DNA of 64,000 nucleotides from CAWGJF01 sp963822905 (GTDB lineage: Bacteria > Bacteroidota > Ignavibacteria > Ignavibacteriales > Ignavibacteriaceae), in assembly GCA_963822905.1 (NCBI GenBank), contig CAWGJF010000002.1:186001-250000 (forward strand). Reading direction: 5' to 3'. A program made the translations under genes and the position numbers. Positions 43,884-51,712 of the stretch are shown here, in pieces. The notes beneath the pieces were generated by a model. The model made no database searches. It had not been told where the DNA came from and was given only the letters and a program-made list of their open reading frames with translations. The stretch's first letter is position 1, and every line of letters begins with the position of its first letter.

Positions 43884-45554
43884 ATGCTCGAACATATATC
43901 TTTATCTGAATTAAGCTTCCCAATTAATCGCAACATTCCTCCGTTGCCGATTCGGCTTTACCAGGATATTCCGCGGCAGGAGAAGGGGATTCCGTTTGAT
44001 ATTTTCAACTATGAATTTCTTTTCAACGATCCTGAAACACTCCGCATAATGAGGAACGGTTTAACAATCGGCTGCTTTTATATTGAGTCTCCCGGGATGC
44101 GTTCGCTTTTAAGAAGACTAGATGTTACAACTTTTGAAATGCTTACTGCGGCAAGCTCGGTTATTCGTCCCGGTGTTGCAGAAAGCGGAATGATGCAGGA
44201 ATTTATTGCGCGGCATAAAGATCCTTCAAGAAGAAAATATCTTCTTCCTCAAATGGAAACAGTTCTCGGAGAAACTTACGGCGTTATGATTTACCAGGAA
44301 GATGTAATTAAGGTTGCGCATCACATTGCCGGCTTAACTCTTGATGAAGCTGATGTTCTGCGCAGGGCAATGAGCGGTAAGATGCGTTCGCACGAAGCAA
44401 TGAAATTAATTGTAGAGAGATTTTTTGAATCTTGTGATGCAAAAGAAATTCCCCGTAAAATATCAGAAGAATTATGGCGGCAGATAGAATCTTTTGCTGG
44501 TTACTCATTCTGTAAAGCTCACAGTGCAAGCTTTGCTCTCCTTTCTTTTCAGGTTGCATATTTAAAGGTTCATTTTCCTGCAGAGTTTTTGGCGTGCGTG
44601 CTGAACAACGGTGGCGGCTTTTACGCAAGAGCTGTTTACATACAGGAAGCAAAGCGCTTCGGGATAAATGTCCTTCTTCCGTGCATCAATGAAAGTGAAA
44701 AAGAATACAGGGGAAAGGACAAAGAAATCCGTGTTGGGCTGATGGCAATAAAACATCTTTCTTATTCTTCCATTGATATGATTATTGAGCAGAGAAAAAA
44801 ATACGGCAAGTATATTTCTCTCCCTGATTTTATTGTAAGGACAAAAATCGGATTAAAAGAAACCCAGCTTCTCATAAAATGCGGCGCAATGGATTGTTTT
44901 CGCGAAACACGCTACACTCTTTTAAGACTGGCTGATATTTACTTCAACAAGCTTAAAATGTTGGAAGAAGGCTACAATGATCTTTTTATTAATGAAGCAT
45001 TCGAACTTGAAGAAGCTGTAAAAACAAAAAAAGATTTTTCACTTGAAGAAAAATGTATTGCCGAGTATGAAGCTTTTCATTATATGGTAGCCAAACATCC
45101 CCTTGAGCTTTTTAGAGAGCATGATAAAGAATATCATTTTGTTCCTTCAGAGCAAATGGAAAAGCATCCCGGCAAAAAAGTTAGAATGATAGGCTGGTAT
45201 ATGTCATCAAAAAGAATAAGAACTAAAAAAGGTGATATAATGAAGTTCCTGTCTCTCGAAGATTTAACCGGAACTTATGAAGCTGTTATTTTTCCTCGTA
45301 CTTACAATAAAGTTGCTGAGAAAACTCTTTCTATGGGACCGTACGTAGTTGAAGGAAGAATCGATGCTGAAAATTCAAACAACATAATTGTTGAAGACCT
45401 CGATATACTTGCAAACGAAGCGGTGAAACTTGAATCTTACAACGACACTGCAGAAAAATATTACGTACCCGATGATGAAGGCTTGAGGGAAGAAGATATT
45501 TATCGGTCTGCCTCTTTAGATAAAGAAAAATTAAAAACAGCCTATGCAGGATAA
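43884..45554 (+). CDS. DnaE-type polymerase, C-terminal half (upstream part of a reversed split gene)
   Basis: A 556-residue protein covering only the second half of a DnaE/ImuC-type alpha subunit. It starts just past the place where the third catalytic Asp would lie and runs through 'DPETLRIMRNGLTIGCFYIESPGMRSLLRRL', 'IRPGVAESG', 'MIYQEDVIKVAHHIAGLTLDEADVLRRAMSGK', 'FAGYSFCKAHSASFALLSFQVAYLK', the HhH region (LPDFIVRTKIGLKETQLLIKCGAMD) and a C-terminal OB fold (KVRMIGWYMSSKRIRTKKGDIMKFLSLEDL). The PHP and catalytic palm are absent; they are encoded by the next gene, 3 bases downstream. An in-frame stop at 43869-43871 precludes a longer N-terminus. It shows no intein-like ends. Confidence 0.9.
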   Translation: MLEHISLSELSFPINRNIPPLPIRLYQDIPRQEKGIPFDIFNYEFLFNDPETLRIMRNGLTIGCFYIESPGMRSLLRRLDVTTFEMLTAASSVIRPGVAESGMMQEFIARHKDPSRRKYLLPQMETVLGETYGVMIYQEDVIKVAHHIAGLTLDEADVLRRAMSGKMRSHEAMKLIVERFFESCDAKEIPRKISEELWRQIESFAGYSFCKAHSASFALLSFQVAYLKVHFPAEFLACVLNNGGGFYARAVYIQEAKRFGINVLLPCINESEKEYRGKDKEIRVGLMAIKHLSYSSIDMIIEQRKKYGKYISLPDFIVRTKIGLKETQLLIKCGAMDCFRETRYTLLRLADIYFNKLKMLEEGYNDLFINEAFELEEAVKTKKDFSLEEKCIAEYEAFHYMVAKHPLELFREHDKEYHFVPSEQMEKHPGKKVRMIGWYMSSKRIRTKKGDIMKFLSLEDLTGTYEAVIFPRTYNKVAEKTLSMGPYVVEGRIDAENSNNIIVEDLDILANEAVKLESYNDTAEKYYVPDDEGLREEDIYRSASLDKEKLKTAYAG

Positions 45555-45557
45555 ACT

Positions 45558-47174
45558 ATGATTCCTCTTCACGTGCATTCTAATTATTCTTTGCTTCAAG
45601 GTGTTATTACGATTGATGAAATACTTGAGAAAGCTGTTATTTATGGACTGAATTCCATCGCTCTAACAGACACAAATGGAATGTACGGACTTGTTTCTTT
45701 CTACAAAAAAGCAATTGAAAAAAAGGTAAATCCGTTGCTGGGCACTTATATTGATGAACCTGAAAGAAAAAATATTTATGCACTCTTCCTTGCAAAAAAT
45801 TTTGATGGGTATTCGGACATTTGCAAAATAATAACTTCGAGAAAGCTTAAAGAAGATTTCTCTTTATTCAAACTTCTGCAAAATAAATTCCCGAATCTAT
45901 TTGTATTGACTAACTCAATTGAGCTTCTGCAAAACATTCCTAACTATGAAAATGTTTTTGCCGAATTGATTATCACCAAGGCAAATAAGTCCAATGCAAG
46001 AAAATTATTTGAAGCAGCTAAAGAAAGAAATTCTAAATATGTGATTTCAAATCCGGTTTATTTTTCAGAGCCTGAAGATTATTTGCTCTGCAAAGTTGTT
46101 ACTGCAATTAAAAACAGAAGTACTCTTGAAAATCTTGATGAGAATGATCTGATAGACAAAGAATTTTATTTCAAACTACCTTCCGCATTTAATCCTCTGC
46201 AAAATAAAATACCGGAAGCTTTTGCAAACGCTGAATTTATTGCAGAGCATTGTAATGTTGATCTCGGTCTCGGAAAACATAAAGTGCCTGATTTCCCGGA
46301 ACCGACGGAATATTCAACTTTTACGTTATTACAGAATAACACTTATGAAGGACTTAAAAGAAGATATGGCGAAGCTGCGGCTGGTATTAAAAGCAGACTG
46401 GATGAAGAGCTGCAGGTTATAAATGATCTTGGGTTAGCGGATTACTTTCTCATCGTTTACGATATATACCTTGAAGCGAAACGAAGAAAAATGATGACGC
46501 TTACAAGAGGCTCCGCTGCAAACAGTCTTGTTTGTTACTGCCTTGGTTTAACGGAGGTTGATCCCATAAAATATGATTTTTACTTTACAAGATTTCTGAA
46601 TAAAAGCCGCTCTTCTTTGCCGGATATCGATATCGATTTTAGCTGGAAAGAAAGAGATGAAATAGTTCAGTATATTTTTAACAAATACAGTTACAGTAGG
46701 GTTGCATTCATTTCAACTCACGTTACAATTAAAGCACGTTCCGCTTTCAGAGAAACAGCAAAGGTATTCGGCTTTTCGGATGAAGAGATTTCAAAGATCA
46801 GCAAATTTATTCCCTGGACCGATGCAAAAAATCTTCCGGATATTTCAAAAAAATTTCCTGAATCACGTTCACTTAATTTTAACAATGAACCATGGAAAAG
46901 CATAATAAATATTGCATCACGACTTGCGAATTTTCCACGGCATCTGAGCATTCATCCCGGCGGAATAGTTATTTCTCCTTTGCCGATCACAACTTACACA
47001 GCACTTGAGTATGCAAAGAATAAAGGAGTCGGTTTAATAATTACTCAGCCGGATATGTACGGAGTTGAGGACCTCGGTCTTGTAAAAATTGATCTGCTCA
47101 GCCAGAGATCGCTGGGTGTGCTGCGAGATTCAATTCAGCAGGTGAGAGAGAATGGGTATTTTATTTCATCTTAA
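45558..47174 (+). CDS. DnaE-type polymerase, N-terminal PHP plus catalytic half (downstream part)
   Basis: A 538-residue protein starting with the PHP domain (MIPLHVHSNYSLLQG, H5/H7 retained; ALTDTNG has Thr where active PHPs have His). It continues through 'DYFLIVYDIYLEAKRRKMMTLTRGSAANSLVCYCLGLTEVDP' and the catalytic PDIDIDF (D358 and D360 in the role of E. coli D401/D403), and ends just after the third catalytic Asp (D512 in LVKIDLLSQRSLGVL). It lacks fingers' end, tandem HhH and OB domains, which the preceding gene supplies. Together the halves make about 1090 residues, normal for a DnaE2-like polymerase. Active enzyme presumably requires the two chains to associate. Confidence 0.9.
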   Translation: MIPLHVHSNYSLLQGVITIDEILEKAVIYGLNSIALTDTNGMYGLVSFYKKAIEKKVNPLLGTYIDEPERKNIYALFLAKNFDGYSDICKIITSRKLKEDFSLFKLLQNKFPNLFVLTNSIELLQNIPNYENVFAELIITKANKSNARKLFEAAKERNSKYVISNPVYFSEPEDYLLCKVVTAIKNRSTLENLDENDLIDKEFYFKLPSAFNPLQNKIPEAFANAEFIAEHCNVDLGLGKHKVPDFPEPTEYSTFTLLQNNTYEGLKRRYGEAAAGIKSRLDEELQVINDLGLADYFLIVYDIYLEAKRRKMMTLTRGSAANSLVCYCLGLTEVDPIKYDFYFTRFLNKSRSSLPDIDIDFSWKERDEIVQYIFNKYSYSRVAFISTHVTIKARSAFRETAKVFGFSDEEISKISKFIPWTDAKNLPDISKKFPESRSLNFNNEPWKSIINIASRLANFPRHLSIHPGGIVISPLPITTYTALEYAKNKGVGLIITQPDMYGVEDLGLVKIDLLSQRSLGVLRDSIQQVRENGYFISS

Positions 47175-47241
47175 TAAATACAGATGATTAACACTTTTGT
47201 TAACTTAATGTATTTAGACATAACTACAATCAAAATATAAT

Positions 47242-48129
47242 ATGCCAAAATTCTACATCGGTACAGCAGGCTGGTCTTATAAAGATTGGGTACCGAACTT
47301 TTATCCGAAAAAACAGTCGGGCTCATTCGACTGGCTACAATTCTATTCACATTACTTTAATTGTGTTGAAGTGAACTCAACTTACTATGCTTATTTGAGT
47401 CCCAGAGTATTTGAAGGCTGGGTGAGAAAAGTAGAGGACTCCGATGATTTTATTTTTAATGTAAAGCTTCACCAGGATTTTACTCACAAGCGTAAATATG
47501 ATGAGCAAAATATAAAAGCGATTATATATAACCTTGAAATTTTAAAAACTGCAGAACGGCTTGGCGGTTTGTTGATTCAATTTCCTTATTCATTCCCTTA
47601 CAATAATTCTGCAACTCAATTTATCAGTGAATTGAAAGACATATTTCAAAATTATAATCTTTTTGTTGAAGTCAGGCATTCATCGTGGCAAAACACTGAG
47701 GCTTTTAAATTCTTTGAAGAAAACAATCTCACATTCTGCACAATTGATCAGCCGCAAATCGGTCAGGCAATTCCGTTTGAACCAATTATAACAAATGATA
47801 AAGCTTACATCCGGTTTCACGGAAGGAATGAGGATGCATGGAAAAAATCGATAAATAATTTTGGCAGCAAACAAACATACGAAGAACAGAATCAACGGTA
47901 TAAATATTTGTATTCACCGGGAGAGTTGGTTGAAATTGAGCAGGTGATAAAATCTATACAATCAAAAGTGAAAGAAGTCCACGTTATAATGAATAACCAT
48001 CCACAGGGAGATGCAGTTGCAAATGCGTTTGAACTGATTCATTTTTTGGAAGAAAGAAATAAGGTTGAAATGCCGAAAACTATTGTTAAAGCATATAAAA
48101 GATTGGAAGAAATAATCAGTGTTAATTAA
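47242..48129 (+). CDS. DUF72 (YecE-like) TIM-barrel protein in the SOS cassette
   Basis: A 295-residue DUF72 protein: opening 'FYIGTAGWSYKDWVPNFYP', 'FNCVEVNSTYY', 'FNVKLHQDFTH' and the C-terminal 'HVIMNNHPQGDAVANAFEL' block are the family landmarks. DUF72 proteins adopt a TIM-barrel fold of unknown biochemical role. Placement between the split polymerase and dinB, under an apparent LexA promoter, suggests a part in the damage response. That is context inference, but the 67-base upstream gap leaves room for an independent promoter. Confidence 0.9.
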   Translation: MPKFYIGTAGWSYKDWVPNFYPKKQSGSFDWLQFYSHYFNCVEVNSTYYAYLSPRVFEGWVRKVEDSDDFIFNVKLHQDFTHKRKYDEQNIKAIIYNLEILKTAERLGGLLIQFPYSFPYNNSATQFISELKDIFQNYNLFVEVRHSSWQNTEAFKFFEENNLTFCTIDQPQIGQAIPFEPIITNDKAYIRFHGRNEDAWKKSINNFGSKQTYEEQNQRYKYLYSPGELVEIEQVIKSIQSKVKEVHVIMNNHPQGDAVANAFELIHFLEERNKVEMPKTIVKAYKRLEEIISVN

Positions 48130-48162
48130 AAATAATAATGACTAATTGTTAATGACTAGCAA

Positions 48163-49350
48163 ATGCGTACAATATTTCATTTAGATCTTGATGCATTTTT
48201 TGTTGAAGTGGAGCGGATTCTCGATCCTTCACTCAGAGGAAAACCGGTTATTGTTGGCGGTGATCCGAAATACGGAAGGGGAGTAGTGGCTGCCTGCTCT
48301 TATGAAGCGCGTGCATTCGGATTGCATTCCGCAATGCCGATAAGAACTGCTTACAAACTTTGTCCGCACGGAATTTATATCCACGGCAGTCATGGTGAAT
48401 ATTCACGCTTTTCAAGAGCTGTAAAAAAAATACTTGAGCAATATGCTCCTGTAGTTGAACAGGCATCCATTGACGAATTTTACATGGACTTTACCGGCTG
48501 TAGAAATGTTTACGGATCGTTGTTTGCATTTGCTTCTTTTTTGCAGAATGAAATCAGGCAGAAACTTTCACTTCCGTGTTCAATTGGAATCGGAAGCAAC
48601 AAGACGATTGCGAAGATCGGCTCGGACTGTATGAAGCCTTGTGGAATTACTTATATCATTCCTGAAATGGAAAAAGAATTTCTTTCGCCAATGCCTGTTG
48701 AAACAATTCCCGGTGTCGGGAAAGTAACTCTGAAAGATCTTAATTCGAAAGGAATCCTTAAAATTGGAGATATAACAAAACTTCCGCAGGATTATTTTGC
48801 TGCTGCATATGGTAAATATGGGATTGATCTTTACAGGAAAGCCTGTGGGAAAGGGAGTGAATATTTAACAATTCAATGGGAGCAGAAAAGCATTTCACAC
48901 GAAAGAACTTTTGCAGATGTTACAAGCAAAGAATTCTTAAAGGAAAAACTATTTTATCTTACTGGAAAAGTCTGTCACGAGTTGAGAGAAATGGGTTGGC
49001 AGGCTGCGACAATAAGTATAAAACTTCGTTATTCTGACTTTAAAACTTTAACAAGAGCGAAAACAATAAAACCAACAGATGACGATAGGGAAATATTTGA
49101 AACTGCCTGGGGTATGCTTGCGAAAGCGTATTCAAGAAGAATTGCTGTCAGACTAATCGGAATTAGAATGACTAATTTTTCTGATTGTTCTGAACAGGAA
49201 GAATTATTTGAATGGACAGAAATTAAAAGAAAAAGAATGCTGAAGGTTGTAAACAGAATTCGTAATAAGTATGGTTATGATTCAATATTAATTGGTGAGT
49301 TGAAGCGAACAAGAGAAATTGAAAAACAATCAAATTATTTTCAGGCTTAA
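48163..49350 (+). CDS. dinB: Y-family DNA polymerase IV
   Basis: A 395-residue translesion polymerase. Metal ligands are D8 (IFHLDLDAFF) and D104/E105 (QASIDEFYMDF), with 'GGDPKYGRGVVAACSYEARAFGLHSAMPIRTA' as the fingers signature. The helix-hairpin-helix thumb and little finger follow. The C-terminus reads KQSNYFQA, which loosely fits a beta-clamp QxxxF peptide. DinB bypasses lesions and causes untargeted errors. Position behind lexA and the DnaE halves fits an SOS mutagenesis cassette analogous to imuA-imuB-dnaE2, with DinB perhaps taking the ImuB place. Confidence 0.95.
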   Translation: MRTIFHLDLDAFFVEVERILDPSLRGKPVIVGGDPKYGRGVVAACSYEARAFGLHSAMPIRTAYKLCPHGIYIHGSHGEYSRFSRAVKKILEQYAPVVEQASIDEFYMDFTGCRNVYGSLFAFASFLQNEIRQKLSLPCSIGIGSNKTIAKIGSDCMKPCGITYIIPEMEKEFLSPMPVETIPGVGKVTLKDLNSKGILKIGDITKLPQDYFAAAYGKYGIDLYRKACGKGSEYLTIQWEQKSISHERTFADVTSKEFLKEKLFYLTGKVCHELREMGWQAATISIKLRYSDFKTLTRAKTIKPTDDDREIFETAWGMLAKAYSRRIAVRLIGIRMTNFSDCSEQEELFEWTEIKRKRMLKVVNRIRNKYGYDSILIGELKRTREIEKQSNYFQA

Positions 49351-49363
49351 AATTCTTTAGGCA

Positions 49364-49709
49364 TCAACCCGGAGGCCATTTCATTTGTCTGCCGCCAAGA
49401 AGATGCATGTGCAAATGATAAACTTCCTGTCCTCCGTTCTTTCCGCAATTAATAACCAACCTGTAACCATCTTCGGCAATTCCCATCTCTTTGGCAAGAT
49501 TGTTTGCCACATCAAACATTTCTGCTAATAGTCCAGCGTGCTCATTTACTTTTAAATCAGAGACTTTTGGAATTTCAATTTTTGGAATGATGAGTATATG
49601 GGTTGGTGCTTGTGGATTAATGATCTTTAAATGCTAAAATGTTTTCAGATTCAAAAACTATATCAGCCGGAATTTCTTTGTTTATAATTTTAGAAAAGAT
49701 AGTTGGCAT
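49364..49709 (-). pseudogene. hinT: HinT-type histidine triad gene broken by a one-base frameshift
   Basis: The start ATG (49707-49709) overlaps the stop of the NtrC-type gene upstream. The first 31 codons encode MPTIFSKIINKEIPADIVFE... LAFKDH then TAA at 49617-49619. One base further over, the frame continues as INPQAPTHILIIPK and later YHLHMHLLGGRQMKWPPG, including the HLHMH triad. Removing the extra C at about 49622 restores a complete 114-residue HinT. A duplicate HIT protein exists at 9239-9670. Whether the break is real or a sequencing error is unresolved. Confidence 0.8.
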
Positions 49710-51064
49710 TATTCCTCCTTTTCTATTCCGTACTTTTTCATTTTATTATAAAGATGACTTCTCTGAATATCAAGAATCTCAGCAGTTTTACTAATGTTCC
49801 ATGCGTTTTCATTTAACTGGCGGAGAATGAAAGCTCGTTCGGATTTCTCCTTAAATTCCTGGAATGATTTGCTGTCATCAATTATATCATCAACAGATGA
49901 TTGACCAGGTGTGAAAAGAAATTCAATATCCTTTTTTGTAACTTCTCTTTTATCAACAAGAATAATTATTCTTTCTATTGTGTTCTTTAATTCACGGATA
50001 TTCCCACTCCACGAAAATGTTTTTAGAAAATCGATTGCATCATTTAAAAACTTAACTGGTGGTTTCTTGTGTTTTTTGACGATATCATTAGCAAAGTAAT
50101 TTACAAGTAGCGGAATATCTTCCTTCCGTTCTCTCAATGCTGGTAAATTAATTGGAATAACATTAAGTCTATGGAACAAATCTTCTCTGAAATTTCCTTT
50201 TGAAATTTCATCTTTTAATTCTTTATTTGTTGCAGCAATTATTCTTACATCGACTTCAATTTTTTTCCCGCCGCCGACGCGTTCAATTATACCATCTTCA
50301 ATTGCACGTAACACTTTAGCCTGAGCCTGCTGACTCATATCGCCAATTTCATCCAGGAAAATTGAACCCTTATTTGCTAGTTCGAATTTTCCGATTCTCT
50401 GTTGAACCGCACCAGTAAAAGATCCTTTTTCATGACCAAATAGTTCAGATTCAATCAGTTCATTCGGGATAGCAGCACAATTTACTTCTATAAAAGGTTT
50501 TTCTTTTCTCGGACTATTTTTATGAATTGCTCTTGCAACAAGTTCTTTTCCGGAACCATTCTCTCCAGTAATTAAAACTCTTGTATCCAGTGGAGCTACT
50601 TTTTGAACAAGCTCCAGAATATTTTTAATTGCATTACTCTCTCCGATTATTTCACTTTCACCTTCAAGAGTTTTTTTAATCTCCTTATTTTCGGTTAAAA
50701 GATTTGATTGTTCAACAGCATTCCGGACACTGATTAAGAGTTTATCTCTATCGATTGGTTTCTCAATAAAATCAAATGCACCTAGCCGCGTTGCCTTTAT
50801 CGCATTTTCAACACTCCCATGCGCAGAGATTATTATTACCGAAATGTTAGGATTTGACTTTTTAACTTTCTGTAAAACCTCAAAACCACTCATCTCAGGC
50901 ATCTGTATATCCAAAAGCATTCCAGAGTAGGGAAGATCAGAAATTTTTTGCAATCCCTCTTTGGCTGAAGTGAATGCGTTAACCTGGTAACCCTCATATT
51001 CAAGGATCATTTTAATGCTTTCGCAAATTTCTTTTTCGTCGTCTATAATTAAGATTGATTTCAT
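49709..51064 (-). CDS. NtrC-family sigma54-dependent response regulator
   Basis: A 451-residue regulator: receiver domain (about residues 1-120, Asp in GMLLDIQMPEM), AAA+ sigma54 activator domain (about residues 145-380) with Walker A GENGSGKE, the sigma54-contact loop GSFTGA (Ser instead of Ala in GAFTGA), 'FLDEIGD' and R-finger region, and a C-terminal Fis-type HTH ('AWNISKTAEILDIQRSHLYNKMKKYGI'). It should activate RpoN promoters after phosphorylation. No partner kinase is adjacent. It overlaps the next gene upstream by 4 bases and the hinT start by 1 base. Confidence 0.93.
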   Translation of the reverse strand: MKSILIIDDEKEICESIKMILEYEGYQVNAFTSAKEGLQKISDLPYSGMLLDIQMPEMSGFEVLQKVKKSNPNISVIIISAHGSVENAIKATRLGAFDFIEKPIDRDKLLISVRNAVEQSNLLTENKEIKKTLEGESEIIGESNAIKNILELVQKVAPLDTRVLITGENGSGKELVARAIHKNSPRKEKPFIEVNCAAIPNELIESELFGHEKGSFTGAVQQRIGKFELANKGSIFLDEIGDMSQQAQAKVLRAIEDGIIERVGGGKKIEVDVRIIAATNKELKDEISKGNFREDLFHRLNVIPINLPALRERKEDIPLLVNYFANDIVKKHKKPPVKFLNDAIDFLKTFSWSGNIRELKNTIERIIILVDKREVTKKDIEFLFTPGQSSVDDIIDDSKSFQEFKEKSERAFILRQLNENAWNISKTAEILDIQRSHLYNKMKKYGIEKEE

Positions 51065-51702
51065 AAATTTAAATTGAAATATCTGTATGATCGGATTAAC
51101 ATTACCTGTGAAGGAAGAATTTTTTTATTCTTTTCAAGAAGATCTCCAAACAATTTTCCATACCAGTTAACATTCATATCGCGGAAATCAACTTTTGACT
51201 GGGCTTTAAAATCCTCCTCAAACGCTTCTACAAAATAACCAAATACGTCTGCCAAATCAAAAACCGGTTCGGCATATCCTATATAAGAATTCCCAAAAAA
51301 GTGAGCCAGTTTATCTTTATCTCCATAATTGTTTTGTGGTGAATCAAAAAACAATTGGGAAGGTAGATTTTGATTTTTTAAAATATAAGTATCAAGATCA
51401 GCTGAAATTAATGGATAATGAATTTCAACATTTATGAGAGGAAGCGTGATTGGGACTTTTCTATAAGGAACGGTTGTGAATGTTAGTGCGAGCAATGCTT
51501 CGGAATAATCATTTTTATAATATTTTATTGCCTGTTGGTAGATTGAATCCACAATATTTAAATGAGATGTTGTTTGTTCTAATTCAATAAAATAATCCGA
51601 AGCAATAAATCCTGACAAATAATTTACAGCTTTGGAAAGTTTACTTTGTTGTGGGAAAATGATGATTTGAAACAATATAATAGAACAAATGAGTTTCATC
51701 AT
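51061..51702 (-). CDS. Exported protein of unknown function
   Basis: A 213-residue product with a signal peptide (residues 1-18, ending FPQQ). The middle has 'DKDKLAHFFGNSYIGYAEPVFDLADVFGYFVEAFEEDF', where DKxxHFxGN recalls a motif seen in DUF2279-like envelope proteins; that link is tentative. It lies between the carboxylase gene (10 bases upstream) and the NtrC-type gene (4-base overlap downstream), so it is in the long operon. Function not recognised. Confidence 0.6.
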   Translation of the reverse strand: MMKLICSIILFQIIIFPQQSKLSKAVNYLSGFIASDYFIELEQTTSHLNIVDSIYQQAIKYYKNDYSEALLALTFTTVPYRKVPITLPLINVEIHYPLISADLDTYILKNQNLPSQLFFDSPQNNYGDKDKLAHFFGNSYIGYAEPVFDLADVFGYFVEAFEEDFKAQSKVDFRDMNVNWYGKLFGDLLEKNKKILPSQVMLIRSYRYFNLNL

Positions 51703-51712
51703 CTGAATTGCA

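Noticed and set aside
43884..47174. Split intein joining the two DnaE halves
   Set aside because: Neither half has intein-like extensions: no C-terminal His-Asn end or N-terminal Cys block, and the order of halves is reversed.
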